Assembly: GCA_002373535.1 (NCBI GenBank)
Contig: DFKL01000063.1
Location: 1-5,393, forward strand
DNA length: 5,393 nucleotides
Source of the DNA: Prevotellaceae bacterium UBA3646
GTDB lineage: Bacteria; Bacteroidota; Bacteroidia; Bacteroidales; Bacteroidaceae
Direction: 5' to 3'
Translations under genes and position numbers: made by a program
In this document: positions 1 to 5,393 of the stretch, one piece after another
How positions within the stretch are numbered: position 1 is the first letter of the stretch
How the letters are laid out: every line of letters starts with the position of its first letter
The notes under the pieces: model-generated
The model's input: only the letters and a program-made list of their open reading frames with translations
What the model was told of the DNA's origin: nothing
Database searches by the model: none

Positions 1-726
1 GGTATAGCAGAACATGTTCAGCACATTCCTACCCTTCGCGTAAGACTCCAACAAAGAACGGTTATCACGCTGATCCACAAAAAATCCCGTCTTCTGTCCT
101 TTAAGCCAGTCTATATGAAAATCCAAGCCATTCTCTGTAGCGACGTCATTGTCTGTCCTTCCAAAAATAAAGCCATTCTCCTGTCCCAGTGCAGCCTTGT
201 AAGGCAAGGTGGTCTCACTCTTGTAATAGATGGCCTTCAACCCGTCACCCATTACGTTCTTCAACGCCTCGGCAATAAGCATACGATCCTCGTGCATGCC
301 CACGCTATGTGCCTGCATTACTGCTGTTCCTGCATACATATCAATAACAAGCCCGGGCAGGAAGTCCCCCTCACCATGTACCAAACGATACATATCATTT
401 CTGTTCTCTGGCCGTATTGCATCATCACACCTAACTACGCCTATGGACCTACGGACGTCAAGTGCGACGGAAAGCCTGCGGATATAGAAACCTACGTCTA
501 TCACCTCGTCACTGAAACTCAGCACACGCAATGCAATGCTGCCTATCTGCCAATGACCGACTGCGACAAAACGGCCGTCACTGTCAATCACGCGCAACTT
601 GTCACCCTCCTGCGGAACACCGTCTATATGGTGTACGGCACCGGAAAAGACCCAAGGATGCTTGCGGCACAGACTATCTGCCTTCCCCTTCTTCAGGAAC
701 AGGCTCTGGTATGACTTCACACTCAT
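1..726 (-). CDS. RlmI-like class I SAM-dependent 23S rRNA methyltransferase (COG1092), 3' end cut off by window edge
   Basis: I translated the minus strand from position 726 and found 242 residues in an open frame that leaves the window, out of roughly 390-400 usual for the family. The N-terminus (about residues 5-80, with LFLKKGKADSL, HPWVFSGAV and VGHWQIGSIALRVLSF) matches the RNA-binding PUA domain of RlmI/YccW-type enzymes. The central part has RLVHGEGDFLPGLVID (114-129) and the family hallmark GQKTGFFVDQRDNR (210-223). The last visible residues, VLNMFCYT, begin SAM-binding motif I; the catalytic cysteines lie outside the window. E. coli RlmI makes 5-methylcytosine in 23S rRNA; the same type of activity is inferred here, the exact target is not. 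The chosen ATG overlaps the upstream exonuclease gene by 53 bp, with GAGGG just before it; a GTG two codons downstream (718-720) is the alternative start and would sit at a better distance from GAGGG. Confidence 0.9.
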   Translation of the reverse strand, partial: MSVKSYQSLFLKKGKADSLCRKHPWVFSGAVHHIDGVPQEGDKLRVIDSDGRFVAVGHWQIGSIALRVLSFSDEVIDVGFYIRRLSVALDVRRSIGVVRCDDAIRPENRNDMYRLVHGEGDFLPGLVIDMYAGTAVMQAHSVGMHEDRMLIAEALKNVMGDGLKAIYYKSETTLPYKAALGQENGFIFGRTDNDVATENGLDFHIDWLKGQKTGFFVDQRDNRSLLESYAKGRNVLNMFCYT

Positions 727-1318
727 ATCCCTCGATATTTATCCTATTAAACTCATTATATATCCTGAGACAAGCCCATGCATCTGTCGCGGCGTAGCGT
801 TTCTGCCGCTCGCTCAACACATCCGCCTCCCAGTTGGTAAGCTGCTGAGACTTGCTGATGCGAAGCCCAAACAAATTTGCATACAACTTGGCAAGGGACA
901 TGTCTGTGATGCCAAACTCCCTGGCCATCTGCTGCAATTCTACATATCTTCCAGGACAAAAGCTCCTTCGGCGCCCCAACTGCATAAAATCGTCATGCAG
1001 CGACAACCCGACCTTCAGCAGTCCGTCGTCCTGCAGCAGATCCACGATACAATCAGGCATTCCGATATGATTAAGGCGGAACAGGAAACAGGTATCTAAC
1101 GTTGATACCTGTAACAGAGCAACCGGATTCATCCTGTGTCCCTTGAGAAACATCGGCTTTGTCTCCGTATCCAGCCCGACGACCTCCTGTCCCATAAGAT
1201 AGTCCACGGCCTTTCTGGCTTCCAGTTCGGAATCTGCCGTAATGATCCGGCCCTCAAACTGATCCAAAGTCAAAGCAGGAATTAATTTCTTGTCAAAACG
1301 TGACACTATTCTATTCAT
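674..1318 (-). CDS. DEDDy-type 3'-5' exonuclease domain protein (RNase D / DnaQ-like fold)
   Basis: This 214-residue protein carries the three exonuclease motifs of the DEDDy superfamily: Exo I VVGLDTET (D50, E52), Exo II VGLSLHDDF (D109 or D110) and Exo III YAATDAWA (Y175, D179). These acidic residues bind two metal ions that hydrolyse nucleotides from a 3' end. The protein has only the nuclease domain, without the HRDC domains of full RNase D, so its substrate (RNA or DNA) cannot be told from sequence. The frame is open upstream to an ATG at 1375, but that 19-residue extension (hydrophobic, AT-rich) contains the likely promoter, so I start at ATG 1318, giving MNRIVSRFDKK. The C-terminal tail (IPEPVPEEGEGR) is acidic and lies entirely in the overlap with the following methyltransferase gene. 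The two genes are probably cotranscribed and translationally coupled. Confidence 0.9.
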   Translation of the reverse strand: MNRIVSRFDKKLIPALTLDQFEGRIITADSELEARKAVDYLMGQEVVGLDTETKPMFLKGHRMNPVALLQVSTLDTCFLFRLNHIGMPDCIVDLLQDDGLLKVGLSLHDDFMQLGRRRSFCPGRYVELQQMAREFGITDMSLAKLYANLFGLRISKSQQLTNWEADVLSERQKRYAATDAWACLRIYNEFNRINIEGYECEVIPEPVPEEGEGR

Positions 1319-1324
1319 TGGGCG

Positions 1325-1332
1325 CAAATTTA
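1325..1332 (-). promoter_or_regulatory. Bacteroidota -7 promoter box for the exonuclease gene
   Basis: On the minus strand this reads TAAATTTG, a full match to the Bacteroidota -7 consensus TAnnTTTG. The -33 element is poor: a TTTCG lies about 22 nt upstream instead of a clean TTTG. Only 6 nt separate the box from the ATG at 1318, so transcription would begin at or within a few bases of the start codon. Confidence 0.6.
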
Positions 1333-1375
1333 CAAAAAAAATGATTAAATAATCCGAAATCCCGATTTTTTCCAC

Positions 1376-1383
1376 TATTTTTG
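1376..1383 (+). promoter_or_regulatory. Bacteroidota -7 promoter box for the ftsK operon
   Basis: TATTTTTG matches TAnnTTTG exactly. No clear TTTG is found at the -33 distance (about 1352-1356). The expected transcription start is near 1387-1390, leaving a leader of about 20 nt before the ATG at 1408. The box overlaps the TTG at 1381, which argues against that TTG as a start codon. Confidence 0.6.
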
Positions 1384-1407
1384 CAAGAGAAAAAGGTCAT
1401 ACGACAA

Positions 1408-3909
1408 ATGGGAAAGACATCTCAGGATAAGAATATACACAAGCGGACATCCAAAAACATACAGGACGAGCCTAAGACATCTGTCATCGAAGGCATGCGT
1501 ACGTTATGGAAGGAAATGAATTCCGCCCCCAGCGACACCACTGACGATGGCATGTCACGCGGCGAGATTATCCGTTTCGGCTTGGGTGCCCTACTGTTCC
1601 TCGTAAGTTGCTTTGTCTTGCTAAGTATCGCATCGCATCTTGTCACAGCAGGTCCTGATGACAGTTTCCCTAGATACACAGGGGCACGAGCAGCCAACTG
1701 GATGGGCGCCTGGGGACTATACACTGCACGATTCTTTACAGATCAATGCTGGGGAGTCCCGTCGTTCCTGATACCGATATTCCTTATCGCAGCATCACTG
1801 CGAATAATGCAGATATACAAGGTAAGGTTATGGAAATGGTTCCTGAACTGCGCCATTATAATGATATGGCTCTCAGCACTGGGATATTATATACAGGACC
1901 TCCTGCCAGACACCACACGGATCAGCCTACACGGCAACATAGGTGAGGCAGAAGTAGAACTACTCAAGAACAAGATAGGTCCCGTGGGAGCATTCCTCTC
2001 GCTGGTAATTGCAGCAATTATATATATGATATATCTCTCAAGCGAGACGATAATCTGGCTGCGTCGTATCTTCAATCCACACATCAAGAAAAATACAGAC
2101 TCTGCAAGCGACCTTACAGATGGCGAAGATATAGATCCCAACGACCTTTTTGAGAACGCAGGCAAAGAGCCATACACAGGACTTGCTCCAGACGAGACTG
2201 CCACGACCATCGAATTCAACGACCTTGACAAAGCTGAGGCCAAAGAACTTGCGTCACATGCAGATCCCCTGGAGATGGAAATCAGTTTTAACGACCCAAA
2301 TGCCGAGGAGTCTGTACAAGAGAATACTTTCCCCGACATGGTAGTACACAAGGGGCAAGAAGAGGCGGAAGCCGATCTTGACAAAGACCGTGCCCTGGAG
2401 CCATACGACCCGAAGCTGGACCTTGAAAACTACCAATACCCGACCATCGACCTGCTAAAGCACTATACCATAGACACTTCCATAGACATGGAAGAACAGC
2501 AGCAGAACAAGAACCAGATAATTCAGGTCTTAAGCGATTTCGGCGTAAAAATCAGCAGCATCAAGGCTACGGTCGGGCCGACGATCACTTTGTACGAGAT
2601 AACACCGGCACCAGGTGTGCGCATATCCAAGATACGCAACCTTGAGGATGACATTGCCCTAAGCCTGCGAGCTTTGGGCATACGAATCATAGCACCTATA
2701 CCCGGCAAGGGAACTATCGGTATTGAAGTTCCAAATGCCAAGCCGCAGATTGTCTCGATGGAGAGCATAATCAACTCACGCAAGTTCCAGGAAACGCAGT
2801 TCGAGCTGCCCATGGCTCTCGGCAAGACCATCACAAACGAAATATACATGGCTGACCTTGCCAAGATGCCGCACTTGCTTGTAGCCGGTGCCACAGGTCA
2901 GGGAAAATCAGTAGGCCTAAACGCCATATTAACGTCGTTACTATATAAGAAGCATCCTGCCGAGCTGAAGATAGTCATGGTAGACCCGAAGAAAGTCGAG
3001 TTCAGCATATACAGCCCAATCGTAAACCACTTCCTGGCACAAGTAGAAGGAAACGAAGACGACGAGCCTATTATTACTGACGTGCAGAAAGTCGTGCAGA
3101 CACTGAAGAGTCTATGCATTGAAATGGATACTCGCTACGACCTGCTAAAAAGAGCCGGGGCACGCAATCTGAAGGAATATAACGAGAAGTTCAAGGCACG
3201 CCAGCTGAATCCTAACAACGGACATCGCTTCATGCCATACATAGTGGTAATCATAGACGAATACGGTGACCTGATCATGACCGCCGGCAAGGAAATCGAA
3301 CTGCCTATATGTCGCATAGCACAACTGGCGCGTGCAGTCGGCATACACATGATCATTGCCACACAGCGTCCTACGGCCAACATCATCACCGGTACCATCA
3401 AGGCCAACTTCCCTGCACGAATAGCATTCAAGTGCAGTTCGATGATAGATTCACGCACCATCCTGGACCGTCCCGGAGCACAGCAACTGGTAGGCAAGGG
3501 AGATATGCTAATCCTTGCAGGTAACGAACCTGTACGCGTACAGTGTGCATTTGTCGATACTCCGGAAGTGGAGTCAATCACTCGCTATATAGCACGCCAG
3601 CAGAGCTACAACAAGCCGGCAACGCTTCCGGCAGTTCCTATGGATGGCGATGATCCTGACTCACCTGACGTAGACATGCAACATCTGGATCCGATGTTTG
3701 AGGATGTAGCTCGCCTTGTAGTACAGACACAGCAAGGCTCGACATCAATGATACAGCGTAAGTTCTCAATCGGCTACAACCGTGCAGGACGTCTCATGGA
3801 CCAGTTGGAGGTGGCCGGTATAGTAGGCCCGGCCCACGGCAGCAAGCCACGCGAAGTCTTAGTACGTGGAGACATGGAGTTGGATACCCTTTTGATGAAC
3901 ATGAAATAA
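1408..3909 (+). CDS. ftsK: DNA translocase FtsK
   Basis: An 833-residue FtsK/SpoIIIE translocase that pumps chromosomal DNA at the division septum and, in known systems, activates XerCD at dif. The N-terminus has about four membrane segments (roughly 56-78, 118-135, 143-162, 192-212). An acidic linker (about 228-345) replaces the long P/Q-rich linker of E. coli FtsK. The motor domain follows, with Walker A GATGQGKS (494-501), VDPKKVEFSIY just after it, Walker B VVIIDEYGDLIM (D617, E618) and IIATQRPTANIITG (649-662). The C-terminal gamma winged helix (about 765-820) has IQRKFSIGYNRAGRLMDQLE and ends HGSKPREVLV, the domain that reads KOPS-type orienting sequences. All key residues are present and the length is normal for Bacteroidota. 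The frame also opens at TTG 1381, but that codon lies inside the promoter box, so ATG 1408 is preferred. It is the first gene of an operon with lolA. Confidence 0.97.
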   Translation: MGKTSQDKNIHKRTSKNIQDEPKTSVIEGMRTLWKEMNSAPSDTTDDGMSRGEIIRFGLGALLFLVSCFVLLSIASHLVTAGPDDSFPRYTGARAANWMGAWGLYTARFFTDQCWGVPSFLIPIFLIAASLRIMQIYKVRLWKWFLNCAIIMIWLSALGYYIQDLLPDTTRISLHGNIGEAEVELLKNKIGPVGAFLSLVIAAIIYMIYLSSETIIWLRRIFNPHIKKNTDSASDLTDGEDIDPNDLFENAGKEPYTGLAPDETATTIEFNDLDKAEAKELASHADPLEMEISFNDPNAEESVQENTFPDMVVHKGQEEAEADLDKDRALEPYDPKLDLENYQYPTIDLLKHYTIDTSIDMEEQQQNKNQIIQVLSDFGVKISSIKATVGPTITLYEITPAPGVRISKIRNLEDDIALSLRALGIRIIAPIPGKGTIGIEVPNAKPQIVSMESIINSRKFQETQFELPMALGKTITNEIYMADLAKMPHLLVAGATGQGKSVGLNAILTSLLYKKHPAELKIVMVDPKKVEFSIYSPIVNHFLAQVEGNEDDEPIITDVQKVVQTLKSLCIEMDTRYDLLKRAGARNLKEYNEKFKARQLNPNNGHRFMPYIVVIIDEYGDLIMTAGKEIELPICRIAQLARAVGIHMIIATQRPTANIITGTIKANFPARIAFKCSSMIDSRTILDRPGAQQLVGKGDMLILAGNEPVRVQCAFVDTPEVESITRYIARQQSYNKPATLPAVPMDGDDPDSPDVDMQHLDPMFEDVARLVVQTQQGSTSMIQRKFSIGYNRAGRLMDQLEVAGIVGPAHGSKPREVLVRGDMELDTLLMNMK

Positions 3910-3918
3910 GACGATAAG

Positions 3919-4554
3919 ATGCACAAGATATTCCTGACCATACTATTCTGCATAACAGCCACAGCATGTCTGGCACAAGGCAAGCCTGGTGCAAGGGAAC
4001 TGTTAGACAAGACAAGGGTCATACTGAGCCAAAGCGGAGGGGTTACAGGACAATTCACGGCAACGACGTTCCAAGGAACGACGCCACAGAACACGACAAC
4101 CGGCACCATGAGTATGCTGGGGCAGAAATACGTTCTGAAGACTCCTGACATGTCTACATGGTACAATGGCAAGAAACAATGGAGCCTGGTAAGCGGAACT
4201 GACGAAGTCAGCATGACAACGCCGACAACTGCAGAATTGTCGCAGTCAAGTCCAAGTGCATTCCTCGACATATACAAGAACGGCTACAAGCTGAGCGTAA
4301 AGGGTACCATTCTGCGTAACCGCAAGGCGTGGGACGTAACGATGAAAGCCCAGAAGAAAGATCGCCAGCCAAGCCAGATTATAGTCACCATAGACGCACA
4401 AACCAACCATCCGATGTGTATTCGCGTCAAATACCGCAATGACTGGTCACGAATCGCCATACACAACCTGCGCACCGGCCAGAAACTGAGCGCAGGCGAC
4501 TTTGAATTTCCTGCAAACCAATATCCAGGAGTCGAGGTCATTGACATGAACTGA
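3919..4554 (+). CDS. lolA: LolA-like periplasmic outer-membrane lipoprotein carrier protein
   Basis: A 211-residue exported protein. It opens with a signal peptide (MHKIFLTILFCITATACLA), likely cut before Q20. Cys17 is preceded by ATA rather than an L-x-[AG] lipobox, so a soluble periplasmic protein is more likely than a lipoprotein. The mature part has features of the LolA beta-barrel family: an N-terminal helix (ARELLDKTRVILSQ), TWYNGKKQWSLVSGTDEV (80-97), and the closing DFEFPANQYPGVEVID (194-209). LolA takes lipoproteins from the inner-membrane LolCDE exporter and ferries them through the periplasm. The gene starts 9 bp after the ftsK stop and is surely in the same operon; the ftsK-lolA order is also seen in E. 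coli. Overall similarity to proteobacterial LolA is low, so the chaperone role rests on family membership and context. Confidence 0.87.
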   Translation: MHKIFLTILFCITATACLAQGKPGARELLDKTRVILSQSGGVTGQFTATTFQGTTPQNTTTGTMSMLGQKYVLKTPDMSTWYNGKKQWSLVSGTDEVSMTTPTTAELSQSSPSAFLDIYKNGYKLSVKGTILRNRKAWDVTMKAQKKDRQPSQIIVTIDAQTNHPMCIRVKYRNDWSRIAIHNLRTGQKLSAGDFEFPANQYPGVEVIDMN

Positions 4555-4571
4555 AAATTAAAACACTAAAT

Positions 4572-5003
4572 ATGAAAAAGATTATTCTGACATTCGTAGC
4601 AATGCTGATGATAAGCCTCGGCGGATATGCCCAGGCAGACAAAATCATAGGCGTATACAAGATGAACCGCAACGGTGTAAACTCGAAGGTACGTATCTCC
4701 AAGAAAGGCAATGCCTATCAGGCACAAGTCATCTGGGTTGACAACCTGAACAATCCCGACGGCACAATCAAGCGAGACGACAAAAATCCAGTTGCGAGCA
4801 AGCGCAACACGCCTGCCAACCAAATTGTCATAATCGAGTCAGTCGTATATACGGACAACAAATGGGAGAAAGGAAGAATCTACGACCCGACGAAAGGTAA
4901 GACATATAAGGTGGTACTTGATTTCAAGACCCCTACCTCACTCCGGGTACGAGGCTATATCGGTCCATTCAGCGAAAGCATGTATTGGACCAAGATAGAA
5001 TAA
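4572..5003 (+). CDS. Secreted DUF2147 family protein
   Basis: A 143-residue protein with a clear signal peptide (MKKIILTFVAMLMISLGGYA, cut before Q21), so it is exported to the periplasm or beyond. The mature part fits the DUF2147 family (COG4731), a small beta-rich domain of unknown function: GVYKMNRNGVNSKVRISKKG (27-46), YQAQVIWVDN (49-58), WEKGRIYDPTKGKTYKVVL (98-116) and LRVRGYIGPF (124-133) followed by a Tyr-Trp pair. It begins 17 bp after lolA in an A-rich gap typical of Bacteroidota start regions and ends with tandem TAA TAA stops. The operon with ftsK and lolA suggests an envelope role, but no function can be assigned. No catalytic motif is apparent. Confidence 0.9.
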   Translation: MKKIILTFVAMLMISLGGYAQADKIIGVYKMNRNGVNSKVRISKKGNAYQAQVIWVDNLNNPDGTIKRDDKNPVASKRNTPANQIVIIESVVYTDNKWEKGRIYDPTKGKTYKVVLDFKTPTSLRVRGYIGPFSESMYWTKIE

Positions 5004-5006
5004 TAA

Positions 5007-5081
5007 GGGAAACAGGAGGACAAAGTTAACATATAAAACCATCATACATATATTGGACGAATAATAGACTAACAAACATAC
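5007..5081 (+). other. Intergenic spacer after the DUF2147 gene
   Basis: AT-rich spacer without an ORF. I found no hairpin with a T run that would end the ftsK operon here, and no convincing TAnnTTTG box on the plus strand ahead of the structured element at 5082. The operon transcript may therefore run on into that element. Confidence 0.5.
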
Positions 5082-5268
5082 AGGCCGTACCGGTTAGATT
5101 GGGATTCTCATCAATTAATTAACTGAAACGAGTCAAGTTACAATTGCCAATGGCGGGCCACATTCCCCTGGGGAATCTGCACGACAGACAGTGGATTACA
5201 AAGGCAGTTGACAGCTCAAATCCTATATAGAAAGGAGTTTCATCACATCATCGGTACGGCTTTTTTTT
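5082..5268 (+). ncRNA. Candidate structured small RNA, about 187 nt, possibly a 6S-like (Bacteroidales-1-type) RNA
   Basis: The 5' strand AGGCCGTACCG (5082-5092) pairs over 11 bp (one G-U) with CGGTACGGCTT (5252-5262), and the 3' strand runs into eight T residues (5261-5268). This forms a closing stem that could also end transcription. Nested pairings can be drawn by eye: 5100-5106 with 5219-5225 (7 bp, one G-U), 5130-5133 with 5214-5217 (4 bp), 5141-5148 with 5203-5210 (8 bp, one T-G), and an apical hairpin ATTCCC-CTG-GGGAAT (5162-5176). The result is one long rod broken by large asymmetric loops. Size, shape and terminator fit 6S RNA, which sequesters RNA polymerase. I recall the Bacteroidales-1 motif having similar properties and having been linked to 6S, but I cannot verify a match. 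An alternative is a 3'-UTR element or terminator of the ftsK operon. There is no ORF in it. Confidence 0.55.
5252..5268 (+). terminator. Likely intrinsic termination site: 3' strand of closing stem plus T8
   Basis: CGGTACGGC followed by eight T residues is the 3' half of a stem whose 5' half lies about 160 nt upstream (5082-5092). No local GC-rich hairpin sits immediately before the T run, so termination would depend on the long-range stem. This would end the candidate RNA and possibly also ftsK operon read-through. Confidence 0.55.
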
Positions 5269-5296
5269 GTCAGACAGGAAAAAAGTGAAGCAGAAA

Positions 5297-5328
5297 TTTG
5301 GAACTTTCTATGAAAAGCCTTACCTTTG
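5297..5328 (+). promoter_or_regulatory. Near-consensus Bacteroidota promoter for the tRNA-Ser gene
   Basis: A -33 element TTTG (5297-5300) and a -7 box TACCTTTG (5321-5328) are separated by 20 nt, matching the Bacteroidota primary sigma factor consensus TTTG / TAnnTTTG. The expected start is near 5332-5336, giving a leader of about 35 nt before the tRNA 5' end at 5369. It is the best promoter in the window. Confidence 0.8.
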
Positions 5329-5350
5329 CACCGCTTTTGAAACATAAAGC

Positions 5351-5365
5351 CGCTACGACCTAGCG
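5351..5365 (+). other. Small hairpin in the pre-tRNA leader
   Basis: CGCTA (5351-5355) and TAGCG (5361-5365) form a perfect 5-bp stem with a CGACC loop, ending 3 nt before the mature tRNA 5' end. It lies in the leader that RNase P would remove. No T run follows, so it is not a terminator. It may be a chance pairing. Confidence 0.4.
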
Positions 5366-5368
5366 TCC

Positions 5369-5393
5369 GGAGAGATGGCAGAGTGGTCGAATG
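5369..5393 (+). tRNA. tRNA-Ser, 5' part only (cut by window edge)
   Basis: The last 25 bases show a 7-nt acceptor strand GGAGAGA, the universal T8, and a D-arm GCAGAGTGGTCGAATG, which is the typical start of a bacterial class II tRNA-Ser. The anticodon, variable arm and 3' half lie beyond the window, so the isoacceptor cannot be named. The strong promoter upstream supports the call. Confidence 0.85.

Noticed and set aside
115..714. 199-codon plus-strand open frame
   Set aside because: It lies antisense to a minus-strand frame with clear RlmI-family motifs; its own translation is rich in Cys and His and resembles no family I know.
1319..1375. 19-residue N-terminal extension of the exonuclease
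   Set aside because: It contains the predicted promoter box and AT-rich intergenic sequence, and does not resemble the family's N-terminus as I recall it.
1381..1407. TTG start extending FtsK by nine residues
   Set aside because: The TTG is part of the TATTTTTG -7 box, so it would not be in the mRNA; ATG 1408 follows at a sensible distance.
3135..3581. 148-codon minus-strand open frame
   Set aside because: It is antisense to the FtsK motor domain, which has unbroken conserved motifs; it is a shadow frame.
3774..4277. 167-codon minus-strand open frame spanning the ftsK-lolA junction
   Set aside because: It is antisense to two well-supported genes and has no recognisable domain or start context.
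5073..5080. TATGTTTG on the minus strand, matching TAnnTTTG
   Set aside because: No -33 element is seen at the right distance and no gene lies downstream in that direction; probably chance, although an antisense transcript cannot be excluded.
5208..5229. TTGACA followed by TATATA, resembling a sigma-70 promoter
   Set aside because: The spacing is only 10 nt, far from the 16-18 needed, and this phylum uses a different consensus; TTGAC also takes part in possible RNA stems.
5231..5250. AAAGGAG resembling a ribosome-binding site
   Set aside because: No start codon with an open frame follows before the T8 tract.

Overview
The window looks like chromosomal DNA of a member of the Bacteroidota, most likely the order Bacteroidales and plausibly a Prevotella-type genome. 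Three things point there. Promoters match the Bacteroidota -7 box TAnnTTTG (upstream of the tRNA, of ftsK and of the exonuclease gene). Coding genes lack strong Shine-Dalgarno sites. The proteins, as I recall the families, have Bacteroidales-type sequence. I cannot name a species from this alone.

Layout. Positions 1-1318 hold two leftward genes in an overlapping pair: a DEDDy-type 3'-5' exonuclease (674-1318) and, downstream of it, an RlmI-like 23S rRNA methyltransferase whose C-terminal part runs off the left edge (1-726). An 89-bp divergent intergenic region (1319-1407) carries two outward-facing promoters. To the right is a tight rightward operon: ftsK (1408-3909), a lolA-type lipoprotein chaperone gene 9 bp later (3919-4554), and a small secreted DUF2147 protein 17 bp after that (4572-5003).

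The remaining 390 bp contain no protein gene. They hold a candidate structured RNA of about 185 nt (5082-5268), closed by an 11-bp long-range stem whose 3' strand runs into eight T residues. After it come a near-consensus promoter (5297-5328), a short leader hairpin and the first 25 bases of a tRNA-Ser gene cut off by the right edge.

The protein-coding content is housekeeping: rRNA modification and nucleic-acid processing on the left, chromosome segregation/division and envelope lipoprotein trafficking on the right. The ftsK-lolA adjacency is the same as in Escherichia coli. I see no mobile element, CRISPR array, phage gene or defence system. The feature least explained by standard protein annotation is the candidate ncRNA at 5082-5268, whose size and rod-like, terminator-closed shape suggest a 6S-like RNA; that identity is an inference.
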